A program made the position numbers and the translations under genes. The notes beneath the pieces are model-generated. The model ran no database searches. It worked only from the letters and a program-made list of their open reading frames with translations, and was not told the origin of the DNA. Positions 47,043-55,093 of a DNA stretch of 64,000 nt are shown one piece after another (position 1 is the stretch's first letter; each line of letters begins with the position of its first letter). Source of the stretch: Bacteroidota bacterium (GTDB lineage Bacteria; Bacteroidota; Bacteroidia; 2-12-FULL-35-15); assembly GCA_029237775.1 (NCBI GenBank), contig JAQZBR010000004.1, forward strand, positions 496,001 through 560,000. The letters are read 5' to 3'.

Positions 47043-47087
47043 CAGACGATATTTCACAGAGTAAACAATTAAAAAATATAGTTCAAT

Positions 47088-47498
47088 ATGTATCCAGAAA
47101 GTATAGTAATGCCAATGAAACAGGAGCTTGTAACGGCAGGCTTCGAAGATCTTACAACACCTGAAGCAGTAAATACTGCCATCAACAGCAAAGGAACTGT
47201 TCTTGTTGTTGTAAATTCTGTATGCGGATGTGCTGCAGGAGCTGCTCGTCCGGGAGTGAAATTAGCAGTTTCAGGTGATAAGCGTCCCGACCGTATTACA
47301 ACGGTATTTGCAGGTTTTGATACCGAAGCTGTAGCTGAGGCACGCAAACATTTTGCACCTTATCCTCCTTCTTCACCTGCAATCGCCTTATTTAAAGACG
47401 GCAAGCTTGTTCATTTTGTAGAGCGCCATCATATTGAAGGCCGCAGCGCGCAAATGATCGCTGACAATCTTAAAATGGCTTTTGATGAACTTTGTTAA
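47088..47498 (+). CDS. BrxA/BrxB family bacilliredoxin
   Basis: A 136-residue thioredoxin-fold protein of the YphP/YqiW family. The active-site motif is CGC (Cys46-Gly47-Cys48) in SVCGCAAGAARPG, and the family signature HFAPYPPSSPAIALF lies downstream. In Bacillus these proteins remove bacillithiol from modified cysteines; Bacteroidota members presumably act in thiol-disulfide repair. Full length. It stands alone between a -7 promoter box and a strong terminator. Confidence 0.92.
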   Translation: MYPESIVMPMKQELVTAGFEDLTTPEAVNTAINSKGTVLVVVNSVCGCAAGAARPGVKLAVSGDKRPDRITTVFAGFDTEAVAEARKHFAPYPPSSPAIALFKDGKLVHFVERHHIEGRSAQMIADNLKMAFDELC

Positions 47499-47516
47499 GT
47501 TATTTTTGTAAAAATG

Positions 47517-47543
47517 AGAACCCGCTTTCAGGCGGGTTTTTTT
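47517..47543 (+). terminator. Terminator of the bacilliredoxin gene
   Basis: AACCCGC/GCGGGTT stem with a short loop followed by seven T, 20 bp after the stop codon. Confidence 0.9.
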
Positions 47544-47663
47544 ATGACTTATGTTTTGTCTTTTCCATTCATCAGTACCATCCGCCACTTAAAAAAAAAG
47601 TAATCCATATCACTACATTTCACGTAAATTTAATATCATTATATATTATTTAAAATTCAGCAG

Positions 47664-49232
47664 ATGAAAAGAGTATTCCTTATTTTAAGTTTATTTATCG
47701 GAACCTATAGCTTTGCTCAAAAGAAGGCCCCTGAAAATTGGCAAATAATGGACCCGAAAACCGATAAGGTATACGGAACAGGTGTTGAACAGGCTTACAA
47801 GACACTGGGTACCAAAACTTCAGGTACAGTGATTGTTGCAGTTATTGATGGCGGCACGGATACAGAGCACGACGACCTTAAAAATATCATCTGGACCAAT
47901 CCGGGAGAGATCGCAGATAACGGAATTGATGATGACAAAAACGGATACATTGATGATGTGCATGGCTGGAGTTTCTTAGGTGGTGCTAATGGCGATATCG
48001 GTTACGAAGCAACGGAGCTCGCGCGAATGTATCAACGACTTAACAAAAAATATAAAGATGCTGATCCCGCAAAACTTTCTAATGAGGAAAAGACAGAGTA
48101 TCTGACTTACGAAAAAATAAAACCTGAATTCTTAAAAGCGCAGGCAGAACAGGATCAGCAGGCAGCACAGTTCAGCATGCTTTCTGATTTTATCACAAAA
48201 GTCAAAACACAACAAAAATCGGAGTTTACAAAAACTGCAGTGAAAGCTTTTATACCTGACAATCCTCAGGATGAAATGATCAAAAAAAGAATGAAGCTAA
48301 TCCTCACTCTTGTTAATCCTAAGGAGCTTGATGAGCAAGTTTCTCAAGGTGCCGGAATGATCATCAACATGGCGAAATACAACAGGATGAATGCTGACTC
48401 CATCCGCAGATACATTGTAGGAGATAACCCGGATGATGCGAACGAACGCTATTATGGAAATAACCATGTGAAAGGACCTGATGCGTTGCACGGCTCACAT
48501 GTAGCCGGGATCATTTCTGCTGTCCGCAATAATGGTCTAGGAATTCAGGGGATTGCAAACAATGTAAAGATCATGGTTGTACGTGCAGTTCCGAACGGGG
48601 ATGAACGCGATAAAGATGTTGCGAATGCTATCCGTTACGCTGTTGATAATGGTGCAAAGGTGATCAATATGAGTTTTGGAAAATACTATTCACCGGATAA
48701 AAAAGTTGTAGATGAGGCTGTGGAATATGCTTTATCCAAGGATGTTCTCTTGATCCATGCTGCAGGAAATGAGTCAAAAAACAGGGATATTGAACAATCG
48801 TATCCAAGCAGGGAAATGGCTTCAGGCAAAGTAGCACCGAATTGGCTCGAGGTTGGTGCAAGCGGATATAAAAAAGGAAAAAACATTATCGGAAGCTTTT
48901 CAAATTATGGCAAGACGAAAGTGGATCTTTTCGCTCCCGGAGTTGACATCTACAGTACTGCTCCCGAAAACAAATACATCAATGAATCCGGAACCAGTAT
49001 GGCTGCGCCTTCAACCGCGGGCGTTGCTGCGGTAATACGCGGATATTTTCCGGAACTGAAAGCAACGGAAGTGCGCGATGTTTTAATGAAGACCGTTGTT
49101 CCATATAAGAGAAAAGTGAAGATTCCCGGAACAAAAAAGAAAAAAACGAGAGTCAGTGAGCTTTGTATTTCAGGTGGTTTTGTAAATACAGATAATGCTG
49201 TAAAGGAGTTAATGGGGATAAAGGCGAAGTAA
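47664..49232 (+). CDS. Secreted subtilisin-family serine peptidase (S8)
   Basis: A 522-residue subtilase. The signal peptide (VFLILSLFIGTYSFAQ) is followed almost directly by the catalytic domain. The triad is Asp62 (VIDGGTDTEHDD), His276 (LHGSHVAG) and Ser445 (SGTSMAAPS), all present. About 210 residues separate Asp and His, instead of ~30 in subtilisin; the insertion is charged and helical (KIKPEFLKAQAEQDQQAAQF) and typical of a Bacteroidota subgroup. No T9SS sorting domain is present, so it is probably periplasmic or outer-membrane associated. A REP-like element follows the stop codon. Confidence 0.93.
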   Translation: MKRVFLILSLFIGTYSFAQKKAPENWQIMDPKTDKVYGTGVEQAYKTLGTKTSGTVIVAVIDGGTDTEHDDLKNIIWTNPGEIADNGIDDDKNGYIDDVHGWSFLGGANGDIGYEATELARMYQRLNKKYKDADPAKLSNEEKTEYLTYEKIKPEFLKAQAEQDQQAAQFSMLSDFITKVKTQQKSEFTKTAVKAFIPDNPQDEMIKKRMKLILTLVNPKELDEQVSQGAGMIINMAKYNRMNADSIRRYIVGDNPDDANERYYGNNHVKGPDALHGSHVAGIISAVRNNGLGIQGIANNVKIMVVRAVPNGDERDKDVANAIRYAVDNGAKVINMSFGKYYSPDKKVVDEAVEYALSKDVLLIHAAGNESKNRDIEQSYPSREMASGKVAPNWLEVGASGYKKGKNIIGSFSNYGKTKVDLFAPGVDIYSTAPENKYINESGTSMAAPSTAGVAAVIRGYFPELKATEVRDVLMKTVVPYKRKVKIPGTKKKKTRVSELCISGGFVNTDNAVKELMGIKAK

Positions 49233-49341
49233 TTTGTCATCTCGAGGTTGCCCAGAGATCTGAGTCGACTTAACAATTATAATAAAACCAAAGCTATATC
49301 CGCTTCGAATTAGATTCCTCCGCTGCGGTCGGAATGACAAA
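49233..49341. repeat. REP/MITE-like palindromic element
   Basis: About 109 bp bounded by TTTGTCAT (49233-49240) and its complement ATGACAAA (49334-49341). The right half contains the self-complementary CCGCTGCGG; the left half contains GAGATCTGAGTCGA. The right-end string around CCTCCGCTGCGGTCGGAATG is one I recognise as a widespread intergenic repeat in Bacteroidota. It directly abuts the subtilase stop codon. Confidence 0.65.
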
Positions 49342-49342
49342 C

Positions 49343-49372
49343 AAAAAAAGCCCCGACAATAATGCCGGGGCT
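49343..49372 (-). terminator. Terminator of ssb
   Basis: AGCCCCG/CGGGGCT stem with a 10-nt loop, followed on the minus strand by seven T. Confidence 0.85.
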
Positions 49373-49391
49373 TGCTATCCATTTTCAAGTA

Positions 49392-49742
49392 TTATAGATT
49401 AGCTGCTTTGCCTGAACCGATCAGTAAAAGCTCGTTTACCTGAATCTCAGTTATGTAACGTTTTACTCCTTCTTTATCTGTATAGTTTCTGTTGATAAGC
49501 TTACCCTCAATAGCAACTTCACTTCCTTTAGAAAGATATTTTTCTATTACCGCTACGGTCTTTCCCCATGCGATCAGATTGTGCCATTGTGTTTCAGTGA
49601 TCTTTTCACCTTTTGCGTTTTTATAAGTTTCGTTTGTAGCGATACTCATCTTTGCAAGTTTTTTACCTCCGTCAAGAACTTTGATCTCAGGGTTCATTCC
49701 TAAATTTCCAATTAATTGTACTTTGTTACGTAATGCGTTCAT
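49392..49742 (-). CDS. ssb: Single-stranded DNA-binding protein, short form without acidic tail
   Basis: A 116-residue OB-fold SSB. The fold runs the full length (NKVQLIGNLGMNPEIKVLDGG, TQWHNLIAWGKTVAVIEKYL, KGSEVAIEGKLINRNY, TEIQVNELLLIG). The protein stops right after the last strand with GSGKAANL and lacks both the flexible linker and the acidic DDDIPF-type tip through which SSB recruits repair and replication partners. It is therefore probably an accessory SSB and not the only one of the genome. Flanked by its own -7 box and terminator. Confidence 0.92.
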   Translation of the reverse strand: MNALRNKVQLIGNLGMNPEIKVLDGGKKLAKMSIATNETYKNAKGEKITETQWHNLIAWGKTVAVIEKYLSKGSEVAIEGKLINRNYTDKEGVKRYITEIQVNELLLIGSGKAANL

Positions 49743-49815
49743 TTTTTTCCTAGATTTTTTTTAGTTAAATAATTTGTTACTGCCTGACAATGAGCGCTCC
49801 ATCGTTTTGGCGGTG

Positions 49816-49823
49816 CAAAAGTG
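49816..49823 (-). promoter_or_regulatory. Candidate -7 element of ssb
   Basis: On the minus strand CACTTTTG, one mismatch from TAnnTTTG, followed by CACCG; it lies 74 bp before the ATG. Confidence 0.35.
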
Positions 49824-49981
49824 ATTCGGGAAAAACTAAGTATTCGGTTGTTAAACGATTATATCCGTTTTTAAACGGTTATAAATAAGTAAAAGAAGTT
49901 AATGTTATATTTTAGCCTCAGTAAAAGTAGATACTCCGCAATGCTTTTATTACTAGGAACTATATAATTGCAATTACATTT

Positions 49982-50341
49982 ATGGACAGATTATGTCTTG
50001 AATGCGGAGACATCCTTAAGGGAAGGGTGGATAAAAAATACTGTTCAGATCTCTGCAGAAACAGTTACAACAACAAACTTAACAGTCGCGCCAGCGTTTA
50101 TGTAAGAAGTGTTAACAGCATTTTGCGTAAGAACCGGAAAATCCTGCAACAGCTTACACCTTCACGAACCGTTAAAGCACCGCGAATAAAGCTTCAGCAG
50201 CACGGATTTAACTTTGGCTTTCACACTCACGTCTACACCAACAAAAAAGGAGTCAACTACTTTTTTTGCTATGATTATGGCTACCTGCCTGTGGAAAACG
50301 ACCATATTATCTTGGTGAAGAAAAACGCACGGGATAATTAA
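49982..50341 (+). CDS. Zinc-ribbon protein (DUF2116-like)
   Basis: A 119-residue protein. The N-terminus is a zinc ribbon with Cys5, Cys8, Cys21 and Cys25 (CLECGD ... KKYCSDLCRNSYNN). A basic helical stretch (SILRKNRKILQQL) follows, then a C-terminal region with aromatic residues (YFFCYDYGYLP). Proteins of this type are common in Bacteroidota, and the basic region suggests nucleic-acid binding, but no function is known to me. Stands alone, downstream of the divergent ssb gene. Confidence 0.75.
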   Translation: MDRLCLECGDILKGRVDKKYCSDLCRNSYNNKLNSRASVYVRSVNSILRKNRKILQQLTPSRTVKAPRIKLQQHGFNFGFHTHVYTNKKGVNYFFCYDYGYLPVENDHIILVKKNARDN

Positions 50342-50558
50342 AATCTGTCGAAAACTATCTAGTGTATCTTATGTAAAGTAGGACTGAAAATGTCTTGCCC
50401 TAGCTACGGCATTCCCAAAATGCCCTTCATTCTGTACTGCAATATATTGTTAAAGCATGAAATTTCCTTCCCGGTATGTGTAACAAATCCTTTCCTTTTG
50501 TACTTTTAACTTGTTACTTGAGTGCGACAACGTTTATTGATACTAACTTAAAAGATCT

Positions 50559-50939
50559 ATGATAGAAGAACAAAAACCATTACCGAAATGGATATTGATA
50601 GTATCAGCGCTATTCGCGATAATGGAAATCATGGTAAGCGTTTTACTATACGTTTCACCTCAGTCTGTATTGGAAACAGTAGATATCAGCGGCAAAGGCG
50701 TGAATTATGTAATCAACATGTGGGCAGTGCGACAGTTTGCACTGGGATTTATTTTCGCTTTCGCTACCTTTAAAAGATCGGTTCCCATGCTGACGATTGC
50801 ATACATTTTCTTTTTGGTAATGTTTGTCGGTGACCTGTTGATCGGGATCTCACAGAAAGAAAACAGCCTTATCACAAGCGCTTTGATCATGTGCGCGATC
50901 TCTTCTTTTATGATTTTTATCCTCAATAGAAAAAAATAG
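50559..50939 (+). CDS. Four-span integral membrane protein
   Basis: A 126-residue protein with four hydrophobic segments (about 11-32, 50-68, 74-94 and 103-122) and little outside the membrane. I do not recognise a named family with confidence; it resembles small DoxX/DUF4345-like membrane proteins. It is the first gene of a tight plus-strand run ending at 54318 (38 bp to the VOC gene). Confidence 0.7.
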   Translation: MIEEQKPLPKWILIVSALFAIMEIMVSVLLYVSPQSVLETVDISGKGVNYVINMWAVRQFALGFIFAFATFKRSVPMLTIAYIFFLVMFVGDLLIGISQKENSLITSALIMCAISSFMIFILNRKK

Positions 50940-50977
50940 ATCTAAACTCTGTTTTAAAAATTCAAATAACAACCAAC

Positions 50978-51355
50978 ATGAAAAAAGTAACTGGTATAGG
51001 AGGAATCTTTTTTAAATGTAAAGACTCTAAAAAAATGGCGGAATGGTATAAAACCCATCTCGGCCTGGACACGAACGACTACGGTGCCACCTTCGAATGG
51101 AGAGAAGATTCCGATCCCACAAAAAAAGGTGCGACACAATGGAGCCCTTTCTCGGAAACAACAAAATATTTTGAACCTTCTACTAAAGAATTCATGATCA
51201 ATTACAGAGTGGCCGACCTGGAAGCACTCGTAGAAGAACTCAAAAAAGAAGGTGTAACCATTGTCGACAAAATTGAAACTTACGATTACGGAAAGTTCGT
51301 CCATATAATTGACATGGAAGGGAACAAAGTCCAATTATGGGAACCTAAGGATTAA
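50978..51355 (+). CDS. VOC-family (glyoxalase/bleomycin-resistance-like) protein
   Basis: A 125-residue vicinal-oxygen-chelate fold protein with paired beta-alpha-beta-beta-beta halves (TGIGGIFFKCKDSKKMAEWYKTHLGL and YDYGKFVHIIDMEGNKVQLWEP). The Glu of the last strand, a usual metal ligand, is present; the N-terminal position usually held by His is a hydrophobic residue, so a metal-dependent activity is uncertain. It is probably a binding or isomerase-type protein. Lies 17 bp before the DUF1801 gene. Confidence 0.85.
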   Translation: MKKVTGIGGIFFKCKDSKKMAEWYKTHLGLDTNDYGATFEWREDSDPTKKGATQWSPFSETTKYFEPSTKEFMINYRVADLEALVEELKKEGVTIVDKIETYDYGKFVHIIDMEGNKVQLWEPKD

Positions 51356-51372
51356 AACATAAAAACACATCT

Positions 51373-51771
51373 ATGGCATTGCATGCTGCATTAAATAATG
51401 AAGTAAGTTTATTCTTAGCGGATCTTGCTCATCCGTTTATAAAAGAGATTGAAGTTCTCCGATCTGTAATTCTGAATGCTGACAGCAGGCTTGATGAAAA
51501 TATTAAATGGAACGGCCCGAATTATTCTTTTAAAGATGAAGATCGGATCACGATGAGGATCCTGCCACCGAAACAACAGATCCAGCTGATTTTTCATCGC
51601 GGGTCAAAAAAACAAGCGCAGCCGGAAAACAAACTGATAAAAAGCGGATCAACTATTCTAACCTGGAAAGAGAATGACAGAGCTATTGCAACATTCAGAA
51701 GCATGCAAGATATTCAAAACTCAAAAACAGAATTGTCGGAAGTGATCAAAGACTGGATTAGTGTTAAGTAA
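51373..51771 (+). CDS. DUF1801 family protein
   Basis: A 132-residue protein matching the DUF1801 (YdhG-like) fold: FIKEIEVLRSVILNADSRLDENIKWNGPNYSFKD and the later LIFHRGSKKQ are typical. The function is unknown. It is the second DUF1801 domain of the window; the other is the N-terminal half of the YdeI-like protein at 5191. Part of the tight gene run with VOC and DUF4256 genes. Confidence 0.85.
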   Translation: MALHAALNNEVSLFLADLAHPFIKEIEVLRSVILNADSRLDENIKWNGPNYSFKDEDRITMRILPPKQQIQLIFHRGSKKQAQPENKLIKSGSTILTWKENDRAIATFRSMQDIQNSKTELSEVIKDWISVK

Positions 51772-51798
51772 ACCACCATCGCAAATAAAAATACTCTT

Positions 51799-52365
51799 AT
51801 GGCAAAAAATAGCAAGTCCCTATCATCCAAACAGCAGCAAGAGCTCTTGTCAATATTAAAAGATCGTTTTGAAAAAAACATGAAACGTCATAAAGACATT
51901 GAATGGAAAAAAGTTCAGGGCAAGCTTGAGTCTGAAACCAATAAGCTCTGGTCTTTGGCTGAAATGGAAAATACGGGTGGCGAACCGGATGTTGTCGGAT
52001 ACGATAAGAAAACAAATGAATTTCTATTCGTTGACTGTTCTCCTGAAAGTCCCAAGGGACGCAGAAGTATCTGTTACGACCGTCAAGCTCTTAACTCACG
52101 AAAAGAACACAAGCCTAAAAACAGCGCATTGGATATGGCTGATGAAATCGGTATAGAAATACTGAACGAAGAAGAATACAGAGATCTTCAGAAAGTTGGA
52201 ACATTCGATTCAAAGACATCCAGCTGGATAAAAACACCTGCCGATATCAGAAAGCTTGGCGGTGCGCTCTTCGCAGATTTCCGCTATGGAAATGTTTTCG
52301 TTTATCACAACGGTGCAGAATCTTATTATGCAGCAAGAGGTTTCAGAGGTTCTCTAAAAGTCTAG
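51799..52365 (+). CDS. DUF4256 family protein
   Basis: A 188-residue cytoplasmic protein. The segments LWSLAEMENTGGEPDVVGYD, DCSPESPKGRRSICYDRQAL and AARGFRGSLKV identify the DUF4256 family. The function is unknown; the family is often found as a single-copy accessory gene among VOC, DUF1801 and SRPBCC genes, as here. 27 bp after the DUF1801 gene. Confidence 0.85.
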   Translation: MAKNSKSLSSKQQQELLSILKDRFEKNMKRHKDIEWKKVQGKLESETNKLWSLAEMENTGGEPDVVGYDKKTNEFLFVDCSPESPKGRRSICYDRQALNSRKEHKPKNSALDMADEIGIEILNEEEYRDLQKVGTFDSKTSSWIKTPADIRKLGGALFADFRYGNVFVYHNGAESYYAARGFRGSLKV

Positions 52366-52409
52366 CTGGCGATAAAAAAACAATAAGCAACAAAGAATTC
52401 TTAATCTGA

Positions 52410-53039
52410 ATGGACAAATCAGAGCTCGCAGCCGGTATTTTCAGCAAGCTTGCCGAACATTACCAGAACAGGTTCATGGACGTGAGCCTATATGAAAAAT
52501 CATTTGATCATTTTTGTGATTATCTTATTGGTCAACGACCAGCGATTCTTGAGCTTGCATGCGGCCCCGGAAATATTTCAAAATATTTATTAAAAAAGCT
52601 GCCCCATATCCAGCTAAAGGGAATGGATCTTGCGCCCGAAATGATTCGTCTCGCAAAGACGAATAACCCTCAGGCTGAATTCCATGTAATGGATTGCAGG
52701 AATATCGATCAGTTGAATCATACATATAATGGCATCATGTGTGGCTTTCTTCTCCCCTATCTTTCGAAAGAAGAGGTAGAAAAACTGATCAGCAATGCGT
52801 ACGCTTTATTAAATGAAAGTGGCGTACTCTACATAAGCACAATGGAAGATGATCATAACAAGTCAGGCTGGAAAAGTGGCAGCACAGGAGAGAAGATGTT
52901 TATGCATTACTATGATGAAGAGTTTCTTGCGAATACACTCAAAAAGAATCATTTTAAAATTTTAAATACGGAACGCGTAGTTTCGACTATGACCGATAAC
53001 ACAATAGTAACAGACCTCATCCTCATTGCAGGAAAATAA
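52410..53039 (+). CDS. Class I SAM-dependent methyltransferase
   Basis: A 209-residue Rossmann-fold methyltransferase. Motif I reads ILELACGPGNISKYLL (SAM binding), the acidic end of strand 2 is the Asp of KGMDLAPEMI, and the post-I DCRNID and GFLLPYL segments are in place. The substrate cannot be predicted. Only 2 bp separate it from the DUF2490 gene. Confidence 0.9.
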   Translation: MDKSELAAGIFSKLAEHYQNRFMDVSLYEKSFDHFCDYLIGQRPAILELACGPGNISKYLLKKLPHIQLKGMDLAPEMIRLAKTNNPQAEFHVMDCRNIDQLNHTYNGIMCGFLLPYLSKEEVEKLISNAYALLNESGVLYISTMEDDHNKSGWKSGSTGEKMFMHYYDEEFLANTLKKNHFKILNTERVVSTMTDNTIVTDLILIAGK

Positions 53040-53041
53040 TT

Positions 53042-53746
53042 ATGAAACCATCCAGTAAAAATTTTCTTTCAAGCCTGCTGTTTTTTCTCTTCTTTAGCCC
53101 GCTTACTTTTTCTCAAATTAAATATAACACCGGCTCGTGGCTTGTTTTTAATAGCCAGATCAGATTACATGAAAAATTCAGCATTCACGCTGAAGCTCAA
53201 TACCGCGATCACGGCTTGTTGAATGAAGCAGACCAGATCTTACTCAGGGGTGGAATAAATTATCATAACAGTGCACAATCAACAATTACTGCAGGTTATG
53301 CGAGAGTGTTAAATTATCCCGCTGATGGTGAATTTATCCAAACTCCCACTATTAATGAAAACAGAGTTTGGGAACAACTTCTTTTGAAGAGTACCTTAAA
53401 GCGAATCATTTTTGAGCATCGTTACCGGTTGGAACAAAGATGGCTTAATGCAATAAACTCTTACAGATACATGAATAGGATGAGGTATTCATTTCGTTTT
53501 ACTATTCCGATCAATAAAATGACGCTCGAGAAAAAAACCTTTTTTCTAACCCTTTATGATGAGATCTTTATTAATCTCACCTCATCACCTTTTGATCGTA
53601 ACCGTGCTTATGGCGGAATCGGTTATCAACTTACCCCTTTGATAAATATACAGGCGGGTTATTTAACACAAACTGTTGGCTTGTATACAAAACAAATAGC
53701 GCAGATCACATTCACTTATAATGTTGACCTCAGAAAAAAGGATTGA
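53042..53746 (+). CDS. DUF2490 outer membrane beta-barrel protein
   Basis: A 234-residue protein with a signal peptide (FLSSLLFFLFFSPLTFSQ) and alternating amphipathic strands throughout (GSWLVFNSQIRLHEKFSIHAEAQYR, FEHRYRLEQRW, AYGGIGYQL), the pattern of the DUF2490 barrel family. It ends in a strand (QITFTYNVDL) and three charged residues. The function is unknown. It overlaps the GNAT gene by one base. Confidence 0.85.
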   Translation: MKPSSKNFLSSLLFFLFFSPLTFSQIKYNTGSWLVFNSQIRLHEKFSIHAEAQYRDHGLLNEADQILLRGGINYHNSAQSTITAGYARVLNYPADGEFIQTPTINENRVWEQLLLKSTLKRIIFEHRYRLEQRWLNAINSYRYMNRMRYSFRFTIPINKMTLEKKTFFLTLYDEIFINLTSSPFDRNRAYGGIGYQLTPLINIQAGYLTQTVGLYTKQIAQITFTYNVDLRKKD

Positions 53747-54318
53747 TGCAAAACTTGGATCGCATGAAAAAAACCGATGATGAACTTTCCGTTAGGGAGC
53801 TTACCGAAACTGATATCTCGCTTATTGCCGACTATTGGCTTACAGCAGACAGTTCTTTCCTGGAAGGAATGGGAGTAGATCTGAATAAACTGCCATCGCG
53901 TGGCGAGCTGAGCAACATGCTGCTTATGCAATTACAAACGCCACTCGTTCATAAGCGCTCATTCTGTATGATATGGGAACTGAATGGAAATCCTGTAGGG
54001 CATTCAAATGTAAACCCAATGCAGTTCGGTGAAGAAGCAACAATGCATCTCCATCTCTGGAAAAACGCTGAAAGAAAAAGGGGGATGGGGTCAGAGCTCG
54101 TACGTTTGACATTGCCTCATTTTTTTGAAAAGCTGCAGCTGAAAAAACTGATCTCTGAGCCATATGCTTTAAATCCGGCTCCAAACAAAACGCTTGAAAA
54201 AGTAGGGTTCGAATTCGTCAAGGAATACATTACAATTCCCGGTTCGCTGAATTTTGAGCAGCCGGTGAAAAGATGGGAGATGACACTGGAACATTTAAAA
54301 AAAAGTAAACAGAATTAA
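53746..54318 (+). CDS. GNAT-family N-acetyltransferase
   Basis: A 190-residue acetyltransferase of the RimJ/RimL-like GNAT group. The acetyl-CoA site lies in RKRGMGSELVRL (consensus Q/RxxGxG/A), and the later EPYALNPAPNKTLEKVGFEFV is the conserved C-terminal motif B. The start ATG at 53746 shares one base with the TGA of the DUF2490 gene, so translation is coupled; an alternative start is at 53764. Its last 4 bp overlap the convergent gene that follows. Substrate unknown. Confidence 0.9.
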   Translation: MQNLDRMKKTDDELSVRELTETDISLIADYWLTADSSFLEGMGVDLNKLPSRGELSNMLLMQLQTPLVHKRSFCMIWELNGNPVGHSNVNPMQFGEEATMHLHLWKNAERKRGMGSELVRLTLPHFFEKLQLKKLISEPYALNPAPNKTLEKVGFEFVKEYITIPGSLNFEQPVKRWEMTLEHLKKSKQN

Positions 54319-54953
54319 TTCTTTCTGCTCTCCCATGTATCCATTTTAATTTTTATGATGAGTAAATGATTTTTAAACTCATGGATCATTTTCGCCATCT
54401 CTTCTTCCCGTTCAAGAAGTTCTTTATGATCGAGGTCAGAAGCTTCAATCACGGGCTTTAACTTCTGAAGGTTCCCTTCCATTTGCGCGATGGTATCAAT
54501 CGCCTGTTGTTTCTCATTCTCCGGAATTTCCTGCTTCTCTACTTTCTGATGAAGATCAGCAACAAAATTTTCAACATACGGTATCATATCCCAGGGATTG
54601 TTCGGCCTTGCCCAAACAAATTCAATGTTGCACTTTCTGCACTTGTATTTATTGGATTTCCAGCCTTGGGGACTTTTATCTGTCCCGACAAATTTAAGAT
54701 TGGCTGATTTATTACATTTAGGACATACTGCATTATCTTTTACGAGACCTTTCAGCTGCTCTCTTTGCTGCAAAACTTCTTCCCTTCGTGTTGCATGTAG
54801 ATTCAGCTGCTCAGAAAATTTCTCACATGTTTCAATTAACTGCTGAAACTCAGCATCCACTTTATTCTCTCCCATCAATTTTTCTGCATGCTTACGGAAA
54901 AAATTAATCAGCTTTATGAGTTCGCGCTCGTTTTCTTTAAGGTTATGGCTCAT
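54315..54953 (-). CDS. Coiled-coil protein with central zinc ribbon
   Basis: A 212-residue cytoplasmic protein. Long helices (~1-75 and ~130-205) flank a zinc ribbon formed by Cys77-Cys80 and Cys105-Cys108 (CPKCNKS and CRKCNIEF). The shape, two coiled coils around a zinc knuckle, suggests a dimeric scaffold. I recognise no named family. It converges on the GNAT gene with a 4-bp overlap and has no terminator of its own. Confidence 0.75.
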   Translation of the reverse strand: MSHNLKENERELIKLINFFRKHAEKLMGENKVDAEFQQLIETCEKFSEQLNLHATRREEVLQQREQLKGLVKDNAVCPKCNKSANLKFVGTDKSPQGWKSNKYKCRKCNIEFVWARPNNPWDMIPYVENFVADLHQKVEKQEIPENEKQQAIDTIAQMEGNLQKLKPVIEASDLDHKELLEREEEMAKMIHEFKNHLLIIKIKMDTWESRKN

Positions 54954-55093
54954 TTAAAAAAGTATTTTATCAAAGATAACAATTGCGTTTTATTTTCATT
55001 TACGGCCTTAGAAAAAAGCAGTGGGCATGACATCCTTAAGTCTTGATTAATCCTCTTTTTTTGCATATATTTGAAATAACAAAAAGACAACGA

